Below, in pieces: positions 1 to 7,200 of a stretch of 11,033 nt of DNA. The position numbers and the translations under genes were made by a program. The stretch covers positions 1-11,033 of the forward strand of contig JABHFC010000222.1 in NCBI GenBank assembly GCA_018676275.1, read 5' to 3'. Origin of the DNA: Gammaproteobacteria bacterium. GTDB taxonomy: Bacteria; Pseudomonadota; Gammaproteobacteria; Eutrophobiales; Eutrophobiaceae. Numbering within the stretch: position 1 is the stretch's first letter; each line of letters starts with the position of its first letter. The notes under the pieces were generated by a model. It was not told where the DNA came from and made no database searches. It worked only from the letters and a program-made list of their open reading frames with translations.

Positions 1-57
1 AGTTACACAATCAGTGAAACGGCATTTCTGACAATTGTCAGTGACTATTGTAGTCAT
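1..57 (-). CDS. fdxA: FdxA-like ferredoxin, N-terminal fragment (runs off left edge)
   Basis: Nineteen codons are visible from the ATG at 57..55 down to base 1. The peptide begins MTTIVTDNCQKCRFTDCVT. The cysteine pattern C9-x2-C12-x4-C17 and the phrase TDNCxKCxxTDC match the start of the FdxA / Azotobacter FdI type of 7Fe ferredoxin, a small cytoplasmic electron carrier. A strong Shine-Dalgarno (AAGGAG, plus-strand 64-69) lies 6 bases before the ATG and fixes the start. The gene sits 273 bp downstream of the molybdopterin oxidoreductase on the same strand, so a role as its electron partner is plausible but inferred. Only the first three cysteines are visible, so 7Fe versus 8Fe type cannot be decided here. 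Confidence 0.75.
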   Translation of the reverse strand, partial: MTTIVTDNCQKCRFTDCVT

Positions 58-330
58 TTTTCTCTCCTTCAGTTTTAACAATGCGGCTATGTTTCACGCA
101 CATTTATTGTAATCGGTTCACGAAATTATCTCCTACAAAACACCGTATTACCGAATACTCAAAAGAATAAAATCAGAAAATAGTTTACGAAAGAAGCAGT
201 AGAAAACCTGTTTCCACGAAAAATAAACGGTCGGTTAATTGCAATAATCCTGCTGCAATAGATTATACAGGCAATCGAATGGGCTTTACTGATCTACCAT
301 AGAATCTCACACAGCAACAATATTAGTTAA

Positions 331-2484
331 TTATTCTATATATGCCTCTGGAGCCTCAGTTGCTCTGCTTACCTGGCACATCAAGCCCTTTAGATTGGTT
401 GAACCAGATTCTGGGCCCACGTTCAGATCATCGGTAAGGAAATTGATACTGCAATCTCGAAAGCCATAATCGGGAGCCTTCAATTCCGGAAACCACCAAG
501 CAAACTCCGCCGCAACGACCCTCGGATCGATACCATCGGTGACATTGGCCTTGTGCTTGACCTTCCCACGTGGGCTTTCAATATAGACCCAGTCACCATC
601 TTTGATCCCTCTTTCTGCAGCAGTATCCGGATGGATATTCAGCAATGGATAAGGATGCATTTTTCTTAGCATGGGACTTTGCCTGTGCTCGGATCCAAAA
701 TATTCCGCAGTACGCGCACCGGTCGTCAGTACAAGTGGAAACTTCTCCACAAATTCCGGTTCTCTGGCTGGACTTTCCGGTGGCTCCTGGTGAAATGGTA
801 GAGGATCGTAACCCCAGTCTGCGTTTTGCTGAATATAGAAATCCAGCTTACCTGACTTGGACTTGAAACCTTCAGTTTCGTATTTTTTGAATTTGGGTTC
901 GTTACGTAGGTAACCCATATCCTTAAACTCATCCCAAGTTACACCGGCGGGCTCGAGTATGTAGTCTAGGGATTCTTCGTACTCATCCCAGAACTGATCT
1001 TCAAATCCCAGCTTCTTGCCCAACTCATTCAACATTTCAACATCTGACAGTGCCTCACCCGGGGCATCGACAATCTTCGGCCTCGGGAAAATATAACCAT
1101 GAGACTTCCAGTAATCAGCGATATTATCAAATTCGAGCCAAGTTTTAGCAGGCAGTACAATATCAGCAAGTTCCGTTGTTGGCGTAGGAAAGATGTCCGC
1201 CACCACCAGGAATTCAATTTTCTTCAGTGAGTCATACACACGTGATGTATTCGCCCTGACTGCTAGAGGGTTACTTCCATTGATCATCATGGCCCGGACA
1301 GGATAGGGTTTACCTGTTTCGATGGCATCCCAAATCACATGGGGGGTGATACGGTTAATGGATGCTGCCAGGCGATAACGATTACCACCTAGCATCTTGT
1401 CGACGTTGTCATGAAAATTCTGACCACAGAACTCCATGCGAGGCAGTCCCGGTGGCGGACCGAACATAACATTGCCTCCGGGCGCGTCCAGGTTACCTGT
1501 CAGGGCTGACATATAAATGAGTGTACGATCTGAATTGGCACAATTGACGCCATGTTCAATACCCACACCCCACTGAATGGCAGCTGGTTTGATCTTTGCA
1601 AATTCCCTGGCAGCTTCAATAATTTTTTCTTTCGGCACCCAGGTAATCTTTTCAGCGGCTTCAGGAGAATACTCTTCTAAACGCTCGCAAAATTTATCAA
1701 AACCTGTCGTGTAATTTTCGACAAAATGCTTGTCGTAGAGATCTTCCTTGACCATTACATGCATCATGGCCATGGACAATGCCACGTCCGTGCCCGGTCT
1801 CAACTGTAAGTGAATATCGGCTTTTTCTGCGAGCTGGGTACGTTGTGGATCGACGACGATGTATTTTGGCTTGCGTTTCAGATTCAGGCCGAGGTTGATG
1901 CCGATATATTCATCGGCATTGGACTTAATAGTATTAGAACCCCAGGACATGATGCATTCGGGATGATTATCATAATCGACTATTGGTATCGACATCCCTA
2001 ATTGCTTGGATACCGCCAACCTAGGCAAATAACACACATGGCCATTTGCCAATACATTTGGTGAACCAAAAGCATTTGCCACACGATAGATAAAACGATG
2101 ATGACTACGACCGGTGCCATGTCCAAAGATCACCGATTCTGGTCCATTCTCTGTCTTTATCTGGTTAAACTTATCAGCAATAGTAGTCAGTGCTTCATCC
2201 CAGCTTATACGTTCCCACTTACCCTCACCTTTCTCACCGACGCGTTTCATTGGGTGAGTCAGGCGTTCTTTGTGATACTGCATATCAGCGATAAACCCTC
2301 TGGCCTTTCGACAAAGAAAACCCTTACTAATGGGGTGCTCTTTGTCGCCTGCAATCTTTACAGCCTTACCTTCTTCAAGAGTGACAAAGGCACCGCAACC
2401 AGCATGGCCACAGGCACGGCAATTAGTGTGGACGACTTTTGATGTAGCTTTCTTATGGTTTTCAGCTAATGTTTTTGTGTCCAT
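331..2484 (-). CDS. Molybdopterin oxidoreductase, DMSO-reductase superfamily catalytic subunit (717 aa)
   Basis: This is a complete 717-residue Mo/W-bis-MGD enzyme. Near the N-terminus a [4Fe-4S] site is visible as C22-x2-C25-x4-C30 and C58 (GFLCRK); the middle gap is four residues rather than the usual three. The molybdopterin domain follows. C151 in NGHVCYLPR lies where this superfamily carries its metal-ligand Cys/Ser/SeCys, so a Cys-ligated Mo or W is likely. The C-terminal dinucleotide-binding domain is recognisable from FPLVLTTGAR through NIHPDTAAERGIKDGDWV and ESPRGKVK. There is no twin-arginine signal, so it should be cytoplasmic. The ATG at 2484 has a good ribosome site (GGGAG, about 7 bases upstream); the stop is TAA. 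It resembles the broad acetylene-hydratase-like/BisC-like branch, whose substrates are mostly unknown. The downstream ferredoxin may exchange electrons with it, and the divergent AraC gene may regulate it. Substrate not assignable. Confidence 0.9.
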   Translation of the reverse strand: MDTKTLAENHKKATSKVVHTNCRACGHAGCGAFVTLEEGKAVKIAGDKEHPISKGFLCRKARGFIADMQYHKERLTHPMKRVGEKGEGKWERISWDEALTTIADKFNQIKTENGPESVIFGHGTGRSHHRFIYRVANAFGSPNVLANGHVCYLPRLAVSKQLGMSIPIVDYDNHPECIMSWGSNTIKSNADEYIGINLGLNLKRKPKYIVVDPQRTQLAEKADIHLQLRPGTDVALSMAMMHVMVKEDLYDKHFVENYTTGFDKFCERLEEYSPEAAEKITWVPKEKIIEAAREFAKIKPAAIQWGVGIEHGVNCANSDRTLIYMSALTGNLDAPGGNVMFGPPPGLPRMEFCGQNFHDNVDKMLGGNRYRLAASINRITPHVIWDAIETGKPYPVRAMMINGSNPLAVRANTSRVYDSLKKIEFLVVADIFPTPTTELADIVLPAKTWLEFDNIADYWKSHGYIFPRPKIVDAPGEALSDVEMLNELGKKLGFEDQFWDEYEESLDYILEPAGVTWDEFKDMGYLRNEPKFKKYETEGFKSKSGKLDFYIQQNADWGYDPLPFHQEPPESPAREPEFVEKFPLVLTTGARTAEYFGSEHRQSPMLRKMHPYPLLNIHPDTAAERGIKDGDWVYIESPRGKVKHKANVTDGIDPRVVAAEFAWWFPELKAPDYGFRDCSINFLTDDLNVGPESGSTNLKGLMCQVSRATEAPEAYIE

Positions 2485-2601
2485 CTAAGGCTCCCGAAAA
2501 ATCGTTAGTGAACTGCCGGCTGCACGAGGCAGGGTTGGTAGTGTATTGAGATGAAGTTTAGGATATACACAATTGCTGTTTATGCTATATTTCGTCAAAT
2601 T
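2485..2601. promoter_or_regulatory. Divergent control region between molybdoenzyme and araC-type gene
   Basis: These 117 bp separate two divergent genes and must contain both promoters. Visible elements are the molybdoenzyme ribosome site (minus-strand GGGAG near 2490-2495) and a short inverted repeat CTGCC (2513-2517) / GGCAG (2528-2532). A tentative plus-strand promoter is TTGGTA, 18 bases, TAGGAT, with the -10 near 2568. If that promoter is real, the ATG at 2551 lies upstream of the transcript and the ATG at 2602 is the usable regulator start. No convincing minus-strand sigma-70 promoter was found. The divergent arrangement is typical of an AraC regulator and its target, but no AraC operator can be named. 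Confidence 0.4.
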
Positions 2602-3411
2602 ATGTCGAATTCCCGCCAACACCCACAACGCGATCATCACGGTGATGATGAAGACCTAAGAAGTCCGGTTATCGCTGTTGCACACGATCGCCCTGAGACC
2701 TTTGAAGTACCTCCTCATGAGCACTTTCGCGCCCAATTGGTGTATGCCTCCGAGGGGGTAATGCGGGTACAGACAGAAAAAGCCACCTGGATCGTACCTC
2801 CCCCCCAGGCGGTGTGGGTGCCTCCCAGTGTTACCCACTCCGTCATCAATGAAAGCGCCGTCGCATTTCGCGCACTTTACCTGCATCCCGGTATTGTCAA
2901 AAATCTGCACAATGAATGTTGTGTTGTGAACGTGCCAACTTTACTCAAAGAATTGATTCTTTACGTCACGGATAAGGGAGAGATCGCTTCGAATTTACAG
3001 GCCAAAATAATACTATTGATCCCAGAACTACTTGCAACACTGGAACCTGAACCACTGCAATTACCCTTACCGTGTGATCGTCGACTGAAGGTGATATGTA
3101 ATGCGCTGATGGACAACCCAGGTGACGGGCGTACACTGAAAGATTGGACCGGTAAAGTCGGTGCCAGTGAGCGAACTCTGGAAAGACACTTTCGTCGTGA
3201 ACTTGGTATGAGTTTCCTCAATTGGCGACAGCATCTACGATTAATGACCGCAATAAAATTATTATCTGACGGATTTTCCGTGACCAACGTTGCCTATGAG
3301 CTTGGCTATGCCAGCGCATCCGCTTTTATTGCGATGTTTCGAAATAAAATTGGTCTCCCGCCAAGGCGTTATGTAAAGAATCGACATGATGTGGATAAAG
3401 AAAATAATTAG
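2602..3411 (+). CDS. AraC-family transcriptional regulator, cupin plus HTH (NimR-like)
   Basis: The protein is 269 aa from the ATG at 2602; an upstream in-frame ATG at 2551 would add 17 residues (MKFRIYTIAVYAIFRQI) unlike regulator N-termini. Neither start has a clear Shine-Dalgarno, so the choice rests on length and the MSNSRQ start. The N-terminal half is an AraC-type cupin sensor domain (VPPHEHFRAQLVYASEGVMR, then PPQAVWVPPSVTHSV). The C-terminal hundred residues form the double helix-turn-helix DNA-binding domain: GRTLKDWTGKVGASERTLER, then SVTNVAYELGYASASAFIAMF and a GLPPRRY ending. The architecture resembles NimR/YeaM-like regulators, which often control a neighbouring gene. It is divergent from the molybdoenzyme, the best candidate target; the catabolic block beyond 3765 is convergent with it and a less obvious one. 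The ligand is unknown. Confidence 0.88.
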   Translation: MSNSRQHPQRDHHGDDEDLRSPVIAVAHDRPETFEVPPHEHFRAQLVYASEGVMRVQTEKATWIVPPPQAVWVPPSVTHSVINESAVAFRALYLHPGIVKNLHNECCVVNVPTLLKELILYVTDKGEIASNLQAKIILLIPELLATLEPEPLQLPLPCDRRLKVICNALMDNPGDGRTLKDWTGKVGASERTLERHFRRELGMSFLNWRQHLRLMTAIKLLSDGFSVTNVAYELGYASASAFIAMFRNKIGLPPRRYVKNRHDVDKENN

Positions 3412-3500
3412 TCACGAGAATCAGTAGATTTTGTAGGAAATTCTATACAGGCTGTCGAAATTTATATACAAATATAATAATTATGTGATGAAAAACAAGA

Positions 3501-3550
3501 ACCGTCACCTAGGCGGTAGATCTCCATTTCGACTCCTGTTCAGGGCACCA
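3501..3550 (+). other. tRNA 3'-half-like remnant followed by T-tract (tentative)
   Basis: The sequence can be read as an anticodon-like hairpin, ACCGT / CACCTAG / GCGGT (3501-3517, five pairs including one G-T, seven-base loop). After this come a T-loop-like TTCGACT (3528-3534) and an end in GGGCACCA (3543-3550), directly followed by A and six Ts (3552-3557), as at the end of many tRNA genes. Against it, the T-stem arms TCCAT and CCTGT do not pair, the base before the CCT 'anticodon' is A rather than T, and no 5' half with a matching acceptor strand lies upstream. It is not a functional tRNA. It could be a decayed attachment-site copy of a tRNA 3' end, or chance. Confidence 0.22.
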
Positions 3551-3632
3551 ATTTTTTCAAACACCTACAAAACTTCTAATTCAATCTATTCACAAAATCT
3601 TCCCGCTGTTGTGGAAATATTGTGGCTTGATT

Positions 3633-3648
3633 ATTGGGGCAGGACAAT
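3633..3648. repeat. 16-bp direct repeat, copy 1
   Basis: The sequence is ATTGGGGCAGGACAAT. It matches the copy at 3685-3700 at 14 of 16 positions, 52 bp apart in the same orientation. Read on the minus strand both copies contain CCTGCCCC preceded by TGT or TGA. From memory this resembles terminal inverted repeats of some IS3-type elements, but no transposase remnant was identified, so the origin is open. Confidence 0.45.
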
Positions 3649-3684
3649 TATGTTGTTATCCAATTTAATAACATGTCTCGTTCT

Positions 3685-3700
3685 AATGGGGCAGGTCAAT
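3685..3700. repeat. 16-bp direct repeat, copy 2
   Basis: The sequence is AATGGGGCAGGTCAAT. It is the partner of the copy at 3633-3648, sharing the core GGGGCAGG-x-CAAT. A six-base hairpin lies between the copies. On the minus strand it reads ATTGACCTGCCCCATTAGAA, an insertion-sequence-end-like string, but no second inverted end was found in the window. Confidence 0.45.
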
Positions 3701-3764
3701 GCTTTGAGAATGGCCCGCTTTAGTCGTTTAGTTCTTCGTAAGTCATATTGCGCAATTAATTTGA

Positions 3765-4735
3765 TTACAATTTGAGATGTAATTGAGCACTCTTTGATCT
3801 TGAACAACATATAGTGATCAATTTTCCTGACTGCTTTTCATCATCCAACAGACAAGAGTCACGGTGATCTGGAACACCATCTACTACTTCAGTGATACAT
3901 GCACCGCAAATTCCCTGTTCGCAAGAACTGATATAAGGTATGTCATTTTCTTTCAGGATTTCCATAATTGTTTTATTAGCAGGTACATCTAGAGTTATTC
4001 CAGTGTCTTCCAATATTATTTCGAATGACGAATTGGACGTAGAGGTTTCGTTAATATCAGGGCCTTCAAAGAGTTCAAAGTGCACATGCTCTTCTGGCCA
4101 ATCTTTGCAATGTGTTCTTACTGCATTAATAAGCCCCGGAGGGCCGCAAACATAGATGTGATTTTCTGAACTAAACTTTGGAATAATGTCATCAATTTTT
4201 AAACCATTTTGAGGGTTTCCCTCATCATGAATATTGGTGACATGGCTGTTTAAACCGGATTTTTTTAGAAAAGATTTAAAAGCTGTAGATTTCGAATTCC
4301 GGGTAACGTAATAACTATGAAAAGGTTTATCTAATTTACGCAGACGCTGGCACATAGAAAGAATAGGAGTTATACCTATTCATCCTGCAATAAGTATTGA
4401 ATTTTTGGCTTCTTCACTTAAAGAAAATGCCTGGACTGGAGGAGAAATTGATATGAGATCATTTTCATCAAAATTCTCGTGTATCCATTTAGAACCGCCT
4501 CGACTATTATTTGTATGCAAAACGCCAATATGGTAGGTATTTACTTCATCTTGATCGCCATACAGAGAATAACAACGGCTTAGACCATTGTTTAGATACA
4601 CTTCAATGTGTTCACCAGCTTCAAAAGAAGGTAAGTGACTGCCAGCCTGAGGGACTATTTGAATGCCTTTATCTCATCTGTTTCCTTCCATATTTTCGCA
4701 ATTATAACTTGAAGTTTATTTCTATTTTTTGCCAT
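3765..4735 (-). pseudogene. VanB-type flavin/[2Fe-2S] reductase, broken by a frameshift and an internal TGA
   Basis: Reconstructed, this is a 323-residue phthalate-dioxygenase-reductase/VanB-type protein that would pass electrons from NAD(P)H to the adjacent Rieske oxygenase. The ATG at 4735 gives MAKNRNKLQVIIAKIW and then hits TAG at 4657..4655; restoring one base (TA to TTA) continues as LVPQAGSHLPSFEAGEHIEV. Residues 54-58 are the flavin motif RCYSL. At codon 119 (4382..4380) a TGA replaces GGA inside the nucleotide-binding motif G-G-I-G-I-T-P. The rest is intact: CGPPG near 197-201, then the plant-type [2Fe-2S] cysteines C272, C277, C280 and C310 (CEQGICGAC ... CCSRSKS). The ATG at 4735 lies 26 bp after the Rieske stop, with only a weak ribosome site. 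The otherwise well-preserved sequence suggests recent decay or consensus errors. Restart at 4355 would yield only the NAD/ferredoxin part. Confidence 0.85.
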
Positions 4736-4761
4736 TACAACATCCAGAATATTTTCAGCCC

Positions 4762-5781
4762 TTAACTATTATCACTACGCTCCTCATGCGCAATAGCATT
4801 GTTTAGCGTACGCCTTGCACGCACAGCTGCTGAGTCAACCTTTAGAACAACAGGTTTCATATCCCAGAATTCATTTCCACTCATTCTTTCATAACAAGCT
4901 TCAATCATGGGCTTATCTTCTTCATTAAATGCCTGAAGTAGAAAATTCAAATGAGTTTTATCATCCAGGGGGCTTTCCTTTGAGACGCCGGATGCCCAAA
5001 AATAATGAGTCTCGTGTTTCGTTTTTGGCGTTAAAATATGGGCAGCCCAATTAACAGCGCCATTCTCTTTTTTATCACCTGGTTTTGTAAACCATACTTC
5101 TAATTGTAAGGAAGCAGGTAGATTCCAGCGCATATCATTGTATTCATCAACTGCTTGACCTTTTGTAGGGAACATCGCTTCGCCAATTTCTGAATTCGGA
5201 GAACTATCTACATAATATTTGGAATAGATCTCTTGCTCTTGCACTTCTATCGTATGATCATACTCATAATTTTCACCACCAAACCCAGGATGGATATATC
5301 GGGTATGAGACAGGTCCAACAAATTATCTGTGATTAGCTCATAGTTTGATTTTACAAAACTATGTCCATAAAGGAAGGAAAGTGACTTATCATTATGAAT
5401 GCTATAATCAGGAATAAGTGAAACGTCAAATTTCTCCTTTTCGCCCATCCATATCCAAATTATATTGTCTTTCTCTACTATGGGAAAACTATTTAGATAT
5501 GCACTTTTGGGTGGGTGACCGCCTTCAGGGTTATCGACACAACTTCCTTCACAATTAAATGTTAGTCCATGATAACCACACTGTAAGTTATTACCTTTAA
5601 TGCGTCCCTTTGACAGCGGGGCAAAACGATGTGGACAACGATCAAATAATGCAGCCAACTCACCATCATCACCACGGTATATTACAATTGGGATATCTAT
5701 GATTTTCCTTCCAAGCGGATTTTCATTCTCAAGTTCATGTACCCATCCAGCCATATACCAAGTATTTTTTAATGCTTTCAT
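4762..5781 (-). CDS. Rieske non-heme iron oxygenase, VanA / dicamba-demethylase-like (339 aa)
   Basis: The protein is a two-domain Rieske oxygenase subunit, here 339 residues from the ATG at 5781. That start has GGGAG six bases upstream and begins MKALKNTWYMAGWVHEL, as family members do; a further in-frame ATG at 5859 adds an implausible 26-residue leader. The [2Fe-2S] Rieske ligands are C49-x-H51 (CPHRFAPLSKG) and C68-x2-H71 (CGYHG). The catalytic iron site is visible as D156-L-S-H159-x4-H164 in NLLDLSHTRYIH, with a third Asp likely at 273 or 274 (PLDD). Length and motif spacing match dicamba O-demethylase and VanA, which oxidatively remove methyl groups from methoxyarenes; relatives act on other O- or N-methyl compounds. 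The substrate here is unknown. Its reductase lies 26 bp downstream but is disrupted, so another electron donor may be needed. Cytoplasmic, no signal peptide. Confidence 0.92.
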   Translation of the reverse strand: MKALKNTWYMAGWVHELENENPLGRKIIDIPIVIYRGDDGELAALFDRCPHRFAPLSKGRIKGNNLQCGYHGLTFNCEGSCVDNPEGGHPPKSAYLNSFPIVEKDNIIWIWMGEKEKFDVSLIPDYSIHNDKSLSFLYGHSFVKSNYELITDNLLDLSHTRYIHPGFGGENYEYDHTIEVQEQEIYSKYYVDSSPNSEIGEAMFPTKGQAVDEYNDMRWNLPASLQLEVWFTKPGDKKENGAVNWAAHILTPKTKHETHYFWASGVSKESPLDDKTHLNFLLQAFNEEDKPMIEACYERMSGNEFWDMKPVVLKVDSAAVRARRTLNNAIAHEERSDNS

Positions 5782-5833
5782 CCAAAACTCCCAATTAACA
5801 TTATCTGGTCTAATAAGAAGGACCCACACTTGA

Positions 5834-5862
5834 ATTATATTCCATGGTAGACTATTCATTAA
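5834..5862 (-). promoter_or_regulatory. Candidate sigma-70 promoter for the Rieske/reductase genes
   Basis: A perfect -10 hexamer TATAAT reads on the minus strand at 5839..5834. Seventeen bases upstream is a weak -35, TTAATG (5862..5857), matching TTGACA at three positions. Transcription would start near 5827, giving a leader of about 45 bases before the ATG at 5781. The weak -35 with a palindrome just upstream suggests dependence on a bound regulator. Confidence 0.5.
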
Positions 5863-5868
5863 TAATCA

Positions 5869-5893
5869 TTTTTAGACAGATTCTGTCTAAAAA
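5869..5893. promoter_or_regulatory. Perfect 25-bp palindrome, probable operator
   Basis: Two 12-base arms, TTTTTAGACAGA and TCTGTCTAAAAA, flank one central T with no mismatch. It lies in the 134-bp gap between the amidohydrolase stop (5916) and the Rieske start (5781), six bases upstream of the candidate -35. An odd-length perfect inverted repeat at this place is typical of a dimeric TetR-, GntR- or LacI-type regulator site, but the family is not identifiable and no such gene is in the window. A terminator is less likely: the stem is AT-rich and a one-base loop is impossible in RNA, leaving a weak hairpin. Confidence 0.6.
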
Positions 5894-5915
5894 ATCGAAT
5901 TTGTTTCAATGTATG

Positions 5916-7151
5916 TTAATTACTCATCGCATTAAGTATCGCAAACAAAAGTACATTACAGCCAGCTTCTAGATCACTTTTGCTAGCATTCTCAAGTTCG
6001 TTATGACTAAGACCGTCCTTGCAAGGTACAAATATCATACTTGTAGGAGCTACTCGGGACACGTATACAGAATCGTGGCCAGCCCCACTTACCATCTGTA
6101 TGTTTTTGTAACCTAATTGATTAACGGCCTGTTGTACGTTATCAATACATTTATTATCAAACTTAACTGCTGGAGAATTCCATTTATTTTCTATATTTCC
6201 GGTTAAGCCTGATTGGTTACATTCTTGTTTCACTATTGCGTGAAAAATAGAATCCAATTCGTCCAATATTTTTTGGTCCGGGTGACGTAGATCAACTGAC
6301 AATATTATTTTTTCTGGAACAGTATTCCTACTGCCTGGGATGGCGTTTATATCGCCAAATGTAATCCTTGACCATGGTGTATTATCTTCTATTAATTTAT
6401 AGAGACGTGCGAGAATAAGCTGTAAACCCATAACGGGATCTTTCCGTAGTTCCATTGGAGTAGGACCAGCATGACATGATTGACCTTCAATAATTAGATC
6501 ATACCATCGCATTCCTTGAACACCTGTTACCACACCTATCTGGGTTTTCTCTTGTTCTAAAATCGGCCCTTGCTCAATGTGTAGCTCATAGGCAGCCTTA
6601 AAAGCACCGGCTTTACATTGTTCTTCGCCTAAATAACCGATTCGCTTAAGCTCATCAAGAATATTTTTACCTTTTTTGTCTGTCCGAGTGTGACCATATT
6701 CAATATCAAACTCACCTGCCCAAACACCAGACCCAATCATAGCAGGAGAAAACCGGGCTCCTTCTTCATTGGTCCAGCACACCACCTCTATAGGTAATTC
6801 AGTTTCCAAACCAACATCATTTAGCGAACGAATAACTTCCAGACCTGCGAGAACACCATATACGCCATCATACTTACCACCAGTTGGTTGCGTATCCAAA
6901 TGTGAACCTGCCAATACAGATAGTGAATTATCTTTGCCTGGACGCCTCGCAAAGATATTGCCCATTTTATCTATCTTTATCTTACAGCCAGCTTCTTCAC
7001 ACCAGTTTACAAATAAAGAACGACCTGCTCTGTCCTCATTTGTTAATGCTTGTCTATTACAGCCACCTTTACTAGTGGCTCCAATCTCAGCCATTTCCAT
7101 AAGGCTATCCCATAAACGATCTCCATCTATTCTAATTGGTTGTATTTTCAT
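5916..7151 (-). CDS. M20-family amidohydrolase: N-carbamoyl-L-amino acid hydrolase / allantoate amidohydrolase type (411 aa)
   Basis: This is a full-length di-metal peptidase-like amidase of the AmaB/HyuC/AllC/ureidopropionase group. Visible metal-site residues are H84 in AGSHLDTQPTGG, the bridging D95 in KYDGVYG, E129-E130 in WTNEEGARF, H191 in ELHIEQGP and H383 in GLSHNELE. The dimerisation/substrate region is marked by GQSCHAGPTPMELRKD, and SVDLRHPD and SGAGHDS are also typical. Family members hydrolyse ureido groups, for example an N-carbamoyl amino acid to amino acid, CO2 and ammonia; allantoate is the main alternative. The hydantoinase-type gene in the same run of genes favours carbamoyl-amino-acid hydrolysis, but this is inference. 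The ATG at 7151 has no clear Shine-Dalgarno, yet MKIQPIRIDGDRLWDSL is a normal family N-terminus. The gene lies 77 bp after the dehydrogenase gene. Confidence 0.9.
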   Translation of the reverse strand: MKIQPIRIDGDRLWDSLMEMAEIGATSKGGCNRQALTNEDRAGRSLFVNWCEEAGCKIKIDKMGNIFARRPGKDNSLSVLAGSHLDTQPTGGKYDGVYGVLAGLEVIRSLNDVGLETELPIEVVCWTNEEGARFSPAMIGSGVWAGEFDIEYGHTRTDKKGKNILDELKRIGYLGEEQCKAGAFKAAYELHIEQGPILEQEKTQIGVVTGVQGMRWYDLIIEGQSCHAGPTPMELRKDPVMGLQLILARLYKLIEDNTPWSRITFGDINAIPGSRNTVPEKIILSVDLRHPDQKILDELDSIFHAIVKQECNQSGLTGNIENKWNSPAVKFDNKCIDNVQQAVNQLGYKNIQMVSGAGHDSVYVSRVAPTSMIFVPCKDGLSHNELENASKSDLEAGCNVLLFAILNAMSN

Positions 7152-7200
7152 CTGTTAAGGGAGCGAATTGAGCTTTGGAAATAGATATACAAAAATAATT

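Larger units (their letters stand above)
3412..3764. other. 353-bp AT-rich gap with no convincing gene; possible island boundary
   Basis: The stretch lies between the convergent AraC gene and the broken reductase gene. A 96-codon plus-strand reading frame (3485-3775) crosses it but has no ribosome site, no recognisable domain, and runs into the 3' end of the opposing gene, so I do not call it. The region holds a tRNA 3'-end-like sequence followed by a T-tract (3501-3557), a 16-bp near-perfect direct repeat (3633-3648 and 3685-3700), and a weak hairpin (TGTTAT 3654-3659 / ATAACA 3668-3673). Base composition becomes more AT-rich here and stays so through the next genes. Together these suggest an old recombination or insertion boundary; this is inference. 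Confidence 0.45.

Noticed and set aside
262..267. Minus-strand TATAAT upstream of the ferredoxin gene
   Set aside because: The best -35 at 17-base spacing (AGTAAA) matches consensus at only two positions and the leader would be about 200 bases, so I do not call it the ferredoxin promoter.
2098..2442. 114-codon plus-strand frame opposite the molybdoenzyme N-terminus
   Set aside because: It is antisense to a well-supported gene with clear cluster motifs and shows no protein features of its own.
264..3459. TATACAGGC-x2-TCGAA occurring at 264-279 and 3444-3459, flanking the molybdoenzyme/AraC pair in the same orientation
   Set aside because: Only 14 of 16 bases match, similarity does not extend, and the composition is AT-rich; not enough to claim flanking repeats of a mobile module.
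3485..3775. 96-codon plus-strand reading frame in the gap
   Set aside because: No ribosome site, no recognisable domain or motif, crosses the tRNA-like and repeat sequences, and overlaps the 3' end of the opposing reductase gene.
4380..4382. TGA in place of a conserved glycine codon as a sign of UGA=Gly genetic code
   Set aside because: The dehydrogenase gene ends normally at TGA, no other gene contains an in-frame TGA, and the same reductase also carries an independent frameshift, so decay or sequence error is simpler.
5869..5893. Palindrome before the Rieske gene as a rho-independent terminator of the amidohydrolase gene
   Set aside because: The stem is AT-rich and needs a one-base loop; with a realistic loop only about five stable pairs remain. 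Operator is the better reading.
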